Shown: one piece after another, positions 1 through 6,988 of the stretch
Layout: every line of letters starts with the position of its first letter
How positions within the stretch are numbered: the stretch's first letter is position 1
Origin: DATIKM01 sp035477595
Lineage (GTDB): Bacteria > Armatimonadota > Chthonomonadetes > Chthonomonadales > CAJBBX01
Assembly: GCA_035477595.1 (NCBI GenBank)
Contig: DATIKM010000124.1
Coordinates: 1 to 10,069, forward strand
DNA: 10,069 nucleotides
Direction of reading: 5' to 3'
The notes under the pieces: model-generated
Told to the model about the DNA's origin: nothing
Seen by the model: only the letters and a program-made list of their open reading frames with translations
Databases searched by the model: none
Made by a program: the position numbers and the translations under genes

Positions 1-89
1 ACCGCGGCGGAGGTCTCCTCAGGCACGCCATGCCGGCGCAGGCTCTCCGCAAGCTTCCGCACCCGTCCGTTGCGATAGGTCGTCAACAC
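1..89 (-). CDS. Unknown protein, N-terminal fragment cut by the left window edge
   Basis: This is a minus-strand reading frame opening with GTG (forward 87-89) and staying open to the window edge, giving 29 complete codons. A GGAGG ribosome binding site (forward 96-100) lies six bases upstream of the GTG. The codons mostly end in G or C, as in the neighbouring genes. The peptide is basic and helical-looking, beginning VLTTYRNGRVRKLAESL and continuing with a short RRHGVPEE segment. I do not recognise the family and assign no function. It begins 73 bases after the end of the decayed HEPN toxin, on the same strand. An overlapping frame starting at the ATG at 102 closes after 27 codons and is less likely, because its ATG lies on the ribosome binding site itself. 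Confidence is limited by the short visible length. Confidence 0.45.
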   Translation of the reverse strand, partial: MLTTYRNGRVRKLAESLRRHGVPEETSAA

Positions 90-162
90 CGTTCGCCTCC
101 ATGACGAGCAGGCACAGCGGCCATGCCCTATCGTCCCGCACCCCTTCGTGCGGCAGGAGCGA

Positions 163-300
163 TCAACCTTCAGCGTCCTGCGGCGCAGCCCGTGCTGCAT
201 CCAAAAGCGCCGGCAGATCGCCCCTCACCGTCTGCCACACGATCTGCAGATCGGCATCGGCGCCCTCCGCACTGTCGCGCAAACTGGCCTGGTCGCGATC
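163..300 (-). pseudogene. Remnant of a HepT-type HEPN (DUF86) toxin gene, mostly deleted
   Basis: Reading the minus strand from 300 to the TGA at 163-165 gives about 45 codons. The second half (LQIVWQTVRGDLPALLDAAR) closely matches the C-terminal end typical of DUF86/HepT proteins, where an 'hDLxIVWxTVxxDLPxLhxxh' segment closes the domain. Family members are usually about 110 residues, so most of the four-helix bundle is missing. There is no ATG, GTG or TTG in this frame between the upstream stop and residue 1. The catalytic R-x(4-6)-H ribonuclease motif is absent: an LRD is visible about ten residues before the conserved segment, but no histidine follows it. The short front part could be the original N-terminus fused to the C-terminus by an internal deletion, or a shortened version of the region around the R-x-H motif. 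It sits immediately downstream of the decayed nucleotidyltransferase, the usual order in mntA-hepT modules. Family recognition is from memory of the consensus. Confidence 0.62.
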
Positions 301-301
301 C

Positions 302-601
302 CTAGATGACCTGTGCCGTGCTCAAGATAGCGGCGCTCCTGTACGGGTTCCGGCCCGTCTCGATCGCCCGCCACGAGAGCGGATGGACCTCCCTACCGGA
401 CAGGGCGATCGGCTCCTGGCGCCCAGATGCCACGTCGAACCACGAGCGCCGGGCGCCTGGCGCGGATCGCACGAGCACGTCGACGTCGCTCTCCGGGCCA
501 AGGGCGTCGCGCGGCACGGGGCCGAACAGGGCCATCCGCTCGACCCCCCGGCGCTCGCGGAATGCCGCGACCTCCTGCTGCGGCGCCGCCATCCATGTCA
601 T
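302..601 (-). pseudogene. Decayed MntA-type minimal nucleotidyltransferase (antitoxin of a HEPN/MNT pair)
   Basis: This is a 99-codon open frame with the layout of minimal nucleotidyltransferases of the MntA/DUF4111-like group. It has a short N-terminal helix, then FGPVPRDALGPESDVDVLV (residues 26-44), then a GREVHPLSWRAIETGRNPYR segment, and ends in AAILSTAQVI. Intact relatives have FGS at the start of the first motif; here the serine is proline (TCC-type to CCC). The SDVD pair of metal-binding aspartates is kept. The third carboxylate, normally in 'GRxVDLhS', is replaced by histidine (EVHPLS). Other helix positions carry proline or glycine where the family has leucine (RQEPIALS). The TAG stop falls about three residues earlier than the usual 'VIYAA' end. 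Intact MntA proteins AMPylate and so neutralise the HepT toxin; this copy is probably inactive, in keeping with the wrecked toxin next to it. The frame itself is still open, so a functional divergent protein cannot be excluded. The start could also be the ATG at 592. Confidence 0.68.
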
Positions 602-662
602 CGAGCGCCCCCCGGCAGTTGGGAGGTCACTCCAGCGGCCGGGCAGCGCCGCCGCTCCGGCG

Positions 663-2888
663 TTACCGCAGGGCGTCCGCCACGGCGGCGAAGAAGTCGG
701 CCGCGTGCTCGCCGTAGCGCGCTCCCGCCGTGCGCCGGATCATGGCGATCACCACGCCGGTGTCCGGGTCCACCCGCAGGATGCAGCTCGTGGCGGAGCC
801 GTGGCCGATGGTGCGCGGCCCCAGGCTCAGGTCGCGCGGCGCCATGGAACCGGCCGGCGCGCCCGGCCGCCGCTCCGGCATGTGCGTCAGTCCGATGCCC
901 CACTCGACATCCACCGCGGGCCAGAACTGCTTCAGCGGGACCGGCAGCAGCCTGGCGTGAGTGGCCTCCGAGTAGAGCTCGCGGTCACCGTAGCTGCCGC
1001 GATTGGCCAGCACCTGTCCCAGCGTGGCGAGCTCTCGCGCCGTGAGTCGCGCACCAAACGCCATGTTCATGATGGGCACGTCAGCGAGCCCGAGCGGCTG
1101 GAAGAGCGCCTCGTCGAATATGCGCATGATGGGCTTGCCCGCGATCATCTCGAGCGCCCGGCCCACCAGGTCATAGCTCACGCCGTTGTAGATGTGCCTC
1201 GTGCCGGGCGCCAGCGCGCCCAGGTGGTTGAGGATCACGTTGTCCAGGTGCATGTTCCAGATGCCTCCCCATTCGCCGTGACCCTCGAGCGTCGCGGTAT
1301 GGGTGAAGCACTGGCGGAACGTGATGGCCTTCGGGCCGGTGGCGGGGAAGCCCGTCAGGAAGCGCGCCACGGGGTCGTCGATCTGCGCCAGCCCCTGGTC
1401 CACAAAGCGAGCGAAGAGCATGCCAGAGATGGCCTTCGTGATGGAGGCGACCTCGAAGCGGAAGTCGGGCGTGCAGGGCTGTCCCGGGGCGAGGTCGCCG
1501 AACGCCGCCTCGGTGACCACGACGCCCCGCCTCGCCACCACCACGGCGAACGGCTCGCCGGCCTCCTCGGCCCACCTGCGGCACACCGCCTCGATGCGCG
1601 CCCTGGCGTCTGCCGCGACGCCGGCCTCCTCCGGCGTGCCCTCGCGCAGGACCGGTGCTGGCGCGCCCGCCTTCCGCCGGGGCGGCGCGGGCATGGCGCC
1701 GGGGCCGCTCGCGCCCAGCACCTTGCGCTTCAGCGCCAGATGGCGGTCGCAGTCCGCCACGGCGGGCGACTCCACGAAACGGGGCGCGCGGCCCAGGGGC
1801 CTGGCCTCCGCCATCCCGGCGAGGAAGATCGCGCCGTCAGCCATCGTGAAGAGCGAGTCCCGCACGAGGCGGCCCGCGAAGGTGGCGGTCTGCGGCGCGC
1901 GCTCCCGCCAGGCGACCGGATTGAAGGGCGGTCCCAGGTAGGGGACCTCTGCGTCCCAGTCTGCCAGCCAGAGCTGCAGCGCGCCCGGCGGCTTGCAGTA
2001 GACGGTGAGAGAGCGACGCACTGGGGTCCCGTCCCGGAGCCGTCCCTCGGCGTACGCCATGTACCGCCCGGGCCTCGCCGCGGTGGTCACCTCGTTCAGG
2101 TCCGCGTCGAACCATCGCACCCTCATGCGCACGTCACCGGCGACCCGCTTCACGCCTTCCGGGTCGCGCCAGCCGACCGCCGGGAGCGGGCCGGGGTCGA
2201 TGACGTAGCTTGGGTAGGTCTGGAGCGGACCGAACTCGAACCGCAGGAACGCGCGGATGCGCTCCTGCCGCGCCTCCTCGGCCAGGACGGCACGCGCCGC
2301 CGAGCCGCGCAGGCCCTCCACCTGGAGTTCCCAGCCGCCGGTCAGGTTCTCCACCTTCACCAGCAGCGTGTTCGCGCCGCGCCGGAGCGGGGCGCGGAAG
2401 CGGTTCTCGCGCGCACGGAATGCGCGTCCGGTCAGCGGGAAGGCGTCGAGGGCCAGCGCGCCGTTGAGCCATACCTTCGCGCCGTCGTCCGAGCCAAGGA
2501 AGAAGAGGGCTTCGCCTCCAGCAGGCGCGTCCAGGACGGCGAAGGCGTAGACCACCCGGTTCGTGCTCTCCGGGAAGATCGCGTTGAAGTCCAGCCGGCC
2601 GGTCGTCGCCTCGACGGTCCGAGCAGTGAGGGCGGCGCCATCCGGTGCGGCCACAGTGGCGCCCGGCCGGAGGACGGCTCTCGCCTCGCCTCCGAGGGCG
2701 GTCAGGTAGTCGATGTCGTGCCCGCCACGCGCGGTGGCGGTGCGGCCTCCCGGCGGTTGGGGGTTGGGGAAGGCGCCTAGCACCACCCAGGACCGGATAG
2801 GTCCGTCCGGGCGGTTGGGGGCGGCCGTCGCGGGGTTCAGGGCGGCGGCGAGAAGCAGGAGTGCGAAAGCGGTGGCGGCGCGGCGCAT
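663..2888 (-). CDS. Secreted beta-lactamase-fold serine hydrolase with N-terminal carbohydrate-binding-like domain
   Basis: This is a protein of 741 residues. A Sec signal peptide occupies residues 1-22 (MRRAATAFALLLLAAALNPATA), so it is exported. Residues about 30-200 resemble the PA14/galactose-binding-like modules that carry GSDDGAKVWLNG (132-143) followed by a 'RRGANTLLVKVEN..GGWELQV' strand pair. Residues about 200-400 are a beta-rich segment I cannot name. From about 415 to the end is a beta-lactamase/PBP-like domain (PF00144). It has the nucleophile motif SITK at 482-485, a YNG at 567-569 where most relatives have YxN, and HGS at 696-698 where HxG is usual. Family members include esterases, D-aminopeptidases and PBP-like enzymes; the substrate here cannot be read from sequence. 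The ATG at 2888 is chosen because AGGAGG lies eight bases upstream and the signal peptide starts there. The in-frame ATG at 2951 has a GGAG abutting the start codon and would add 21 residues before the signal peptide. It follows the GNAT gene after 84 bases. Confidence 0.88.
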   Translation of the reverse strand: MRRAATAFALLLLAAALNPATAAPNRPDGPIRSWVVLGAFPNPQPPGGRTATARGGHDIDYLTALGGEARAVLRPGATVAAPDGAALTARTVEATTGRLDFNAIFPESTNRVVYAFAVLDAPAGGEALFFLGSDDGAKVWLNGALALDAFPLTGRAFRARENRFRAPLRRGANTLLVKVENLTGGWELQVEGLRGSAARAVLAEEARQERIRAFLRFEFGPLQTYPSYVIDPGPLPAVGWRDPEGVKRVAGDVRMRVRWFDADLNEVTTAARPGRYMAYAEGRLRDGTPVRRSLTVYCKPPGALQLWLADWDAEVPYLGPPFNPVAWRERAPQTATFAGRLVRDSLFTMADGAIFLAGMAEARPLGRAPRFVESPAVADCDRHLALKRKVLGASGPGAMPAPPRRKAGAPAPVLREGTPEEAGVAADARARIEAVCRRWAEEAGEPFAVVVARRGVVVTEAAFGDLAPGQPCTPDFRFEVASITKAISGMLFARFVDQGLAQIDDPVARFLTGFPATGPKAITFRQCFTHTATLEGHGEWGGIWNMHLDNVILNHLGALAPGTRHIYNGVSYDLVGRALEMIAGKPIMRIFDEALFQPLGLADVPIMNMAFGARLTARELATLGQVLANRGSYGDRELYSEATHARLLPVPLKQFWPAVDVEWGIGLTHMPERRPGAPAGSMAPRDLSLGPRTIGHGSATSCILRVDPDTGVVIAMIRRTAGARYGEHAADFFAAVADALR

Positions 2889-2904
2889 CGTTAGGTCCTC
2901 CTCG

Positions 2905-2922
2905 CGGCCCGGCTTGGGGCCG
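2905..2922 (-). other. Short hairpin beside the serine hydrolase ribosome binding site
   Basis: CGGCCC and GGGCCG form a perfect six-base-pair inverted repeat with a six-base loop, in the 84-base leader between the GNAT gene and the serine hydrolase gene. On the minus-strand transcript it ends one base before the GAGGAGG ribosome binding site at 2897-2903. A stem here could influence ribosome access. There is no run of T after it, so it is not a terminator. Short GC stems are common in DNA of this composition, so chance is a real explanation. Confidence 0.2.
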
Positions 2923-2972
2923 AGTGGCGAGTTCGCGGGCGCGCCCGACATCTCCTGCCCCGGTTGGCGACC

Positions 2973-5900
2973 TTAGGGCAGCCGCTCCAGGTCCGCGAGC
3001 GCGCCATACGCCTCGGCCTGGGCCAGGTCAGGCCCGAACGCCAGCCAGGCAAGCGACTCCACGTGGCTCGCCGGGGCGATCTCGACCCGTCCGAGCACGG
3101 AGAAGTGCGCGCCGTCGGAGGCCAGGTCGTCAACCGTGATGCGCATCAGCGGGTCGCCCGTGGCGATCGCCACAGCGTGCCCGGTCTCCGGGTTCTCGAT
3201 GGCTGCCCATCGGCCCGACTGCAGCTCCGCCGAGAACGGGCCGCGCCGCCGGCGCTCCCGAACGCCCTCGCGGCTGGTGTGCACGACGCCCTGCGCGTGG
3301 TCGCCACCGACGCTCATCCAGGCCGCCACGCCCACGTCGTCCGGGCTCGCCATCCGCGCGGTCGTGCGGTTCGCCCACCGGCTCACCACCGCGATGACCT
3401 CGGCGCCCGGCAGCGTGAGATACTCGGTCTCGATCCGCATCCACCGGCGCTCCCGGTGCGCGAGGTCACACCACACCCGCACCCCGCTCCAGACAAGGCC
3501 GCGCTCGCCCGTGCGCTCGGTTGCCTCGCCCTCGAAACGCTCCGCCGCGAGCTTGCCGTGCCCCATCGATTCCATGCATGGGTGTACGCCGCCGAACCAC
3601 GGGCTCGACCACGCGAACGGGCGCTCCTCGGGGTGCGCGCTCATCAGGTGGTCGGCACCGTGGCAGTGCGCTGAGACGATGGATCCGAGGAAGGACGGGG
3701 CAACCCGGAAGCGGAGTCGGCCGCTGTCGACGCAGAAAAGCCCGTCCGCCTCGCGAGTGACAAGCACCGCGGCGCCATCCCCGAAGTGGATCGCCGGCAC
3801 GCGGAACGCCATGGCGAGCACGCCGATATCGACCTCGGCCTCGATCGCGTAGACCCCCGCCGCGGGTGGGCGCTTCACCCAGGCCTCGCCGGCGAAGGGA
3901 GCGCCACGCCGCAGGCCCTCGAACCGCTGCAGGTAGGGCTCGACCGCGAGGCCGCGGCCATGCAGCCGAATGGAGCCGCTCGCGGCCGCACCGCGCCGAT
4001 GGTGCAGCGCCAGTCGGACCGCCGTCGTCTCGCTCACGAGCACCGCAGGGCACGGGTCCGCCCGGAGGTCGACCGCGCGGACGGCCTCCGGAGCGCGCTC
4101 CTCCCGCACGCTTGAGGGGTGCTGGAGACGTCGCCACCAGCCACGGACGGTGCGCCAGTCGCCGGCTCCGCACACGATGTGATAGACCGGCGCCTCGGCG
4201 GACCCGTGCGCCGGCACCTCCCCCACGTCGAGAACGAGCGCCGGGAACAGTGACCACTCGCGCTCAAGCCGGCACGCGCCGCCCCACACGAGCCCGCACA
4301 CCTCGCCGGCGTGCTCGGCTGCGATCCAGCCCTCGCTCAGGCTCTCGCCGCACTCGCAGAGGTCTCCCTCGCTCGAGGACAGGCCGCCGTGCGGATGGAT
4401 GGGCTCGTGAACGATGGCCCCGTCGATCAGCGCGGCGATGGCGCCACGCAGCTCCGGTCGTGTCGCCATGCAAAGCTGCACTGCCTCGGCCCGGTCCGTT
4501 TCGTTGCGCACGCGGTAGGCGACGCGGATCAGGTCGCCCGCGACGACGCTCACCTCGCGCTCCACCACGATGCCCGGCCGGCTTGCGGGCGACGTGCGCA
4601 GCGTGACGCGATCCCCGTCGGCCGCGCGGTCGATGCGCTCCTCCAGGCGCGCCGGGCGCAGGCTCCACCCCTGGAACGGCGGGCCGGCGGCGGCGAACTC
4701 CTGCCAGAGCGCCGTCCGGCCCCCGGGGGCGCGGTCTACCCAGATGCTGCCCCCGCGCAGCGTGGCGCCCACGGCGAGGCTCGGGCTCTCGAGCACGACC
4801 GTCTCGCCCTCGGGGTCGAGCGACGCGATGGCGCGAGGACCGTCCCATGCCCGGAATGCGCAGACGCGCTCGAGCGCCACGCCGTCAGCATAGACGCGCC
4901 AGGCGGACCGCCACTCGCCCGCCCCTTCGGCGGTCACGTCGAAGTGGCACATCGTCCACGAGCCGGCCTCCGCCTCGAAGCGCGCTTCCGCCGGCTCGCA
5001 TCGCAGACCGGGTGTCGGCGCCAGCGAGAGCGTCCCGCTCACCGGCTCGTCCAGCCGGTTACGCAACCTGACCTCGACGCGCTCGGGACGGCGTGGGAAC
5101 AGACCGCAGCCGGCGTGGTGCACCTCGACCGGCCACTGCACCGTGACACCGACAGCCAGAGGTAGCTCGAGGCCGCCCAAACTCACCGTCGATCGCACGC
5201 ACCGTGGCCGCTCGCCCTCACGGCGCGGGAACGCATCCGCTGCCACTCGGAAGTCCCGCAGGAGCGTGCACTCGCCGCCGCCCTCGAGCCGCTCGTCGAG
5301 CGCGCCGTCAAGGCCCTCGTCGCACACGACGCGCATGCGCGCGCCACCCGACGCGCCCTCCAATGCGCGAACCTGCCACCGCACGGGGAACAGTCGGCCC
5401 GCGTGGGCCTCCTCGACCGGAACCCAGCAGGCCGCCGCAAACTCGGGCGTCTCCACTGCCGCGATCTCGCCGGAGGCCGCGTCCACGATGACCTCCAGGG
5501 CGTCCACGCCGTCGCGGAAGCGGTACCTGTACGCCCGCATCCCGTTCCACCGCAGGTCGTCGGGAGCGACCGTCAGGTCGCGCTCCTGGCAGGCGTACCA
5601 GTCACGCCCCGCGAAGAAGTCCCGGCCGACGGGCGACCGCAGGATGGCGGGGATGAAGCACCGCATGAAGACATCGCTGTCCGGCTCCCACTGGAAGCCG
5701 CACTTCTTGTAGAGCGGCACCGCCTTCGTGTTGCCGGCCCAGGTATGGAGCGTGACCTCGCGGCAGCCGGCCTCGATGGCACGCTCCAGCGCGGCGCGCA
5801 GTAGCAGACGGCCGGCGCCGCTCCCATGATGCGCGCGCCGGACGCCCAGCAGGTCCACGTAGGAGAGGTCCGGGTGGTCCGGCCACGCGACCAGGTCGCA

Positions 5901-6107
5901 GTAGCCGACGAAGTCGCCATCGTGCTCCGCGAGCAGCACTGCGAGCCGGTCCCGGCGGGCCATGCGATCCTGGACGCGCGCGCCCGTCTCGGGCACGCCG
6001 CGCGTGAACCCGCCCGGCCATGCCGAGTTGAAGTCGTTGAACATCTCCGCCATGCGCATGGCGTGCGAGGGGTCGCCGGGGTCGTAGTTGATGATGCGGG
6101 TGGACAT
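2973..6107 (-). CDS. GNAT-family N-acetyltransferase fused to a very large beta-rich C-terminal region
   Basis: This is a protein of 1044 residues. Residues 1-160 form a GNAT domain. The acetyl-CoA motif A is DLLGVRRAHHGSGAGRLLL (85-103), with an R-x-x-x-G-x-G-R-like pyrophosphate loop, and motif B is NTKAVPLYKKCGF (126-138). GNATs move an acyl group from acyl-CoA to an amine; the acceptor is unknown. The remaining roughly 880 residues are rich in predicted strands, with alternating valine/leucine, many tryptophans and Gly-rich turns. They read as several beta-sandwich units. The part near 785-900 (VDSGRLRFRV, then FAWSSPWFGGVHP) recalls mutarotase-like supersandwich folds of carbohydrate enzymes, but I cannot name a family. 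There is no signal peptide or membrane helix, and about two dozen cysteines are scattered through it, so it is probably cytoplasmic. A GGGAG lies five bases before the ATG at 6107. It follows the SDR by 33 bases, so the two are probably co-transcribed. Confidence 0.85.
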   Translation of the reverse strand: MSTRIINYDPGDPSHAMRMAEMFNDFNSAWPGGFTRGVPETGARVQDRMARRDRLAVLLAEHDGDFVGYCDLVAWPDHPDLSYVDLLGVRRAHHGSGAGRLLLRAALERAIEAGCREVTLHTWAGNTKAVPLYKKCGFQWEPDSDVFMRCFIPAILRSPVGRDFFAGRDWYACQERDLTVAPDDLRWNGMRAYRYRFRDGVDALEVIVDAASGEIAAVETPEFAAACWVPVEEAHAGRLFPVRWQVRALEGASGGARMRVVCDEGLDGALDERLEGGGECTLLRDFRVAADAFPRREGERPRCVRSTVSLGGLELPLAVGVTVQWPVEVHHAGCGLFPRRPERVEVRLRNRLDEPVSGTLSLAPTPGLRCEPAEARFEAEAGSWTMCHFDVTAEGAGEWRSAWRVYADGVALERVCAFRAWDGPRAIASLDPEGETVVLESPSLAVGATLRGGSIWVDRAPGGRTALWQEFAAAGPPFQGWSLRPARLEERIDRAADGDRVTLRTSPASRPGIVVEREVSVVAGDLIRVAYRVRNETDRAEAVQLCMATRPELRGAIAALIDGAIVHEPIHPHGGLSSSEGDLCECGESLSEGWIAAEHAGEVCGLVWGGACRLEREWSLFPALVLDVGEVPAHGSAEAPVYHIVCGAGDWRTVRGWWRRLQHPSSVREERAPEAVRAVDLRADPCPAVLVSETTAVRLALHHRRGAAASGSIRLHGRGLAVEPYLQRFEGLRRGAPFAGEAWVKRPPAAGVYAIEAEVDIGVLAMAFRVPAIHFGDGAAVLVTREADGLFCVDSGRLRFRVAPSFLGSIVSAHCHGADHLMSAHPEERPFAWSSPWFGGVHPCMESMGHGKLAAERFEGEATERTGERGLVWSGVRVWCDLAHRERRWMRIETEYLTLPGAEVIAVVSRWANRTTARMASPDDVGVAAWMSVGGDHAQGVVHTSREGVRERRRRGPFSAELQSGRWAAIENPETGHAVAIATGDPLMRITVDDLASDGAHFSVLGRVEIAPASHVESLAWLAFGPDLAQAEAYGALADLERLP

Positions 6108-6140
6108 CGTGGCTCCCGCAGCCCGCCAGCGGCAGGACTG

Positions 6141-6866
6141 TCAGATGGGATCGGAGTCGAAGCGGCGCACGAACAGCTCGTCGACGGCGATGTAGGGCGG
6201 CGTGGTGAGCAGGTAGACGATGGCGTCCGCCACGTCTGCCGGCTGGATCCAGCCGGTCTTGTCGCGGTGCGGGTGGATCTCGTCCGCCAGGCGCGTCACG
6301 ACGCCTCCCGGGCAGACGGCGCTGACCCGCACGCCGTGCGGCCGAAGGTCGGCGGCCATTGCACGTGCGAGCTGGTTCACGCCGGCCTTCGAGGCGCAGT
6401 AGGCGCTCTGCGTCGGGTAGGGCCTGCGAGCAGAGCTGGACGAGACGATGACGATGTGCCCCGACCGGCGCGGGATCATCCGCAGCGCCGCGGCCCGGCT
6501 CAGGATAAACACGGCCCGCAGGTTCACGTTCAGGTTGGCGTCGAAGTCCTCTGTGGAGAGCTCCCAGAACGGGGCGAAGCGCGCAACGCCGGCGTTGTTC
6601 ACCAGCACGTCCAGCCGGCCAAGCTCGTCCTCGGCGCGCGCGATGAGGGCCTCGCACTGGGCCTCCACTGCAACGTCGGTGGGCGCCACGATGCAGCGAC
6701 CGCCTGCCGCCCGCACCTCCGCGGCGGTCCGCTCCAGCTCCTCCGCGGTGCGCGCCGCCGCCACGATGGAGGCTCCGCGCTCGGCAAGCGCAATCGCCGT
6801 GGCTCGGCCGATCCCGCGCCCAGCTCCCGTCACCACCGCCACCTGCCCGTCGAGCCGCTCTGCCAT
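6141..6866 (-). CDS. Short-chain dehydrogenase/reductase (classical SDR, FabG-like)
   Basis: This is a soluble Rossmann-fold oxidoreductase of 241 residues, the usual length for classical SDRs. The cofactor motif TGAGRGIG is at 13-20, the adenine-pocket Asp at 64 (TDV), NNAG at 90-93, the structural/catalytic Asn near 115, Ser 143 (SSSS cluster) and Y156-CAS-K160 as the YxxxK pair, followed by the PGGVVTRL loop at 186-193. All catalytic residues are present. AART at 37-40, after the second strand, suggests a preference for NADP over NAD, which is an inference. The substrate is not predictable; homology to FabG-type 3-oxoacyl reductases is only general. The start at 6866 is chosen because it gives the standard distance to the cofactor motif and has GGGAGG 11 bases upstream. 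In-frame ATGs at 6890 and 6953 add only non-conserved basic residues, and the one at 6890 overlaps a candidate -10 box. The gene is followed by the GNAT gene after 33 bases. Confidence 0.9.
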   Translation of the reverse strand: MAERLDGQVAVVTGAGRGIGRATAIALAERGASIVAAARTAEELERTAAEVRAAGGRCIVAPTDVAVEAQCEALIARAEDELGRLDVLVNNAGVARFAPFWELSTEDFDANLNVNLRAVFILSRAAALRMIPRRSGHIVIVSSSSARRPYPTQSAYCASKAGVNQLARAMAADLRPHGVRVSAVCPGGVVTRLADEIHPHRDKTGWIQPADVADAIVYLLTTPPYIAVDELFVRRFDSDPI

Positions 6867-6888
6867 GCGCCGCCGGTCCTCCCGCGCC

Positions 6889-6894
6889 ATTGTA
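6889..6894 (-). promoter_or_regulatory. Candidate -10 box for the SDR-GNAT transcript
   Basis: On the minus strand the hexamer TACAAT (one mismatch to TATAAT) stands out in an otherwise almost pure G+C gap. It lies 22 bases before the SDR start at 6866, which would give a short leader carrying GGGAGG. No convincing TTGACA-like -35 element is visible at 16-18 bases upstream. If real, it would give the SDR and GNAT genes their own promoter, separate from the ATPase gene. It also argues against the ATG at 6890, which overlaps it. Confidence 0.3.
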
Positions 6895-6912
6895 CCGCGC
6901 GGTCCGGCGCGG
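6895..6912. repeat. Inverted repeat directly upstream of the candidate -10 box
   Basis: Perfect six-base arms CCGCGC and GCGCGG flank a six-base centre, abutting the TACAAT hexamer at 6889-6894. The position, in the -10/-35 spacer of the candidate promoter, is where a repressor site could lie. The arms are only G and C, so a chance origin is likely, and without a following T run it is a poor terminator for the upstream ATPase gene. The rest of the 122-base gap between the ATPase stop and the SDR start holds nothing else I can support. Confidence 0.2.
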
Positions 6913-6988
6913 GGGTTGCCTGGACCGCCGTGACCGCGGCCTGCCACGGGCATCGCCAGCCCGCCGTCCGAACCGCCGGCGCCCGGGG

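Noticed and set aside
19..102. A 27-codon minus-strand frame from the ATG at 102
   Set aside because: Its start codon overlaps the ribosome binding site of the longer GTG frame and it closes quickly, with no supporting signal of its own.
634..656. Inverted repeat AGCGGC/GCCGCT after the serine hydrolase stop, as a terminator
   Set aside because: It has only six pairs, an 11-base loop and no T run on the minus-strand side. It is indistinguishable from chance in this GC-rich DNA.
306..2780. An 824-codon open frame on the plus strand
   Set aside because: It lies antisense to the nucleotidyltransferase remnant and the serine hydrolase, which have clear family motifs. The translation is low-complexity Arg/Ala/Gly/His-rich with no recognisable domain, as expected from an antisense frame in GC-rich coding DNA where stop codons are rare.
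2889..2951. N-terminal extension of the serine hydrolase from the ATG at 2951
   Set aside because: The extra 21 residues precede a normal signal peptide, GGAG abuts that start codon, and a much better ribosome binding site serves the ATG at 2888.
3466..4257. A 263-codon minus-strand frame inside the GNAT gene
   Set aside because: It overlaps the GNAT protein in another frame, is Arg/Gly/Ala-rich, and has no ribosome binding site or motif.
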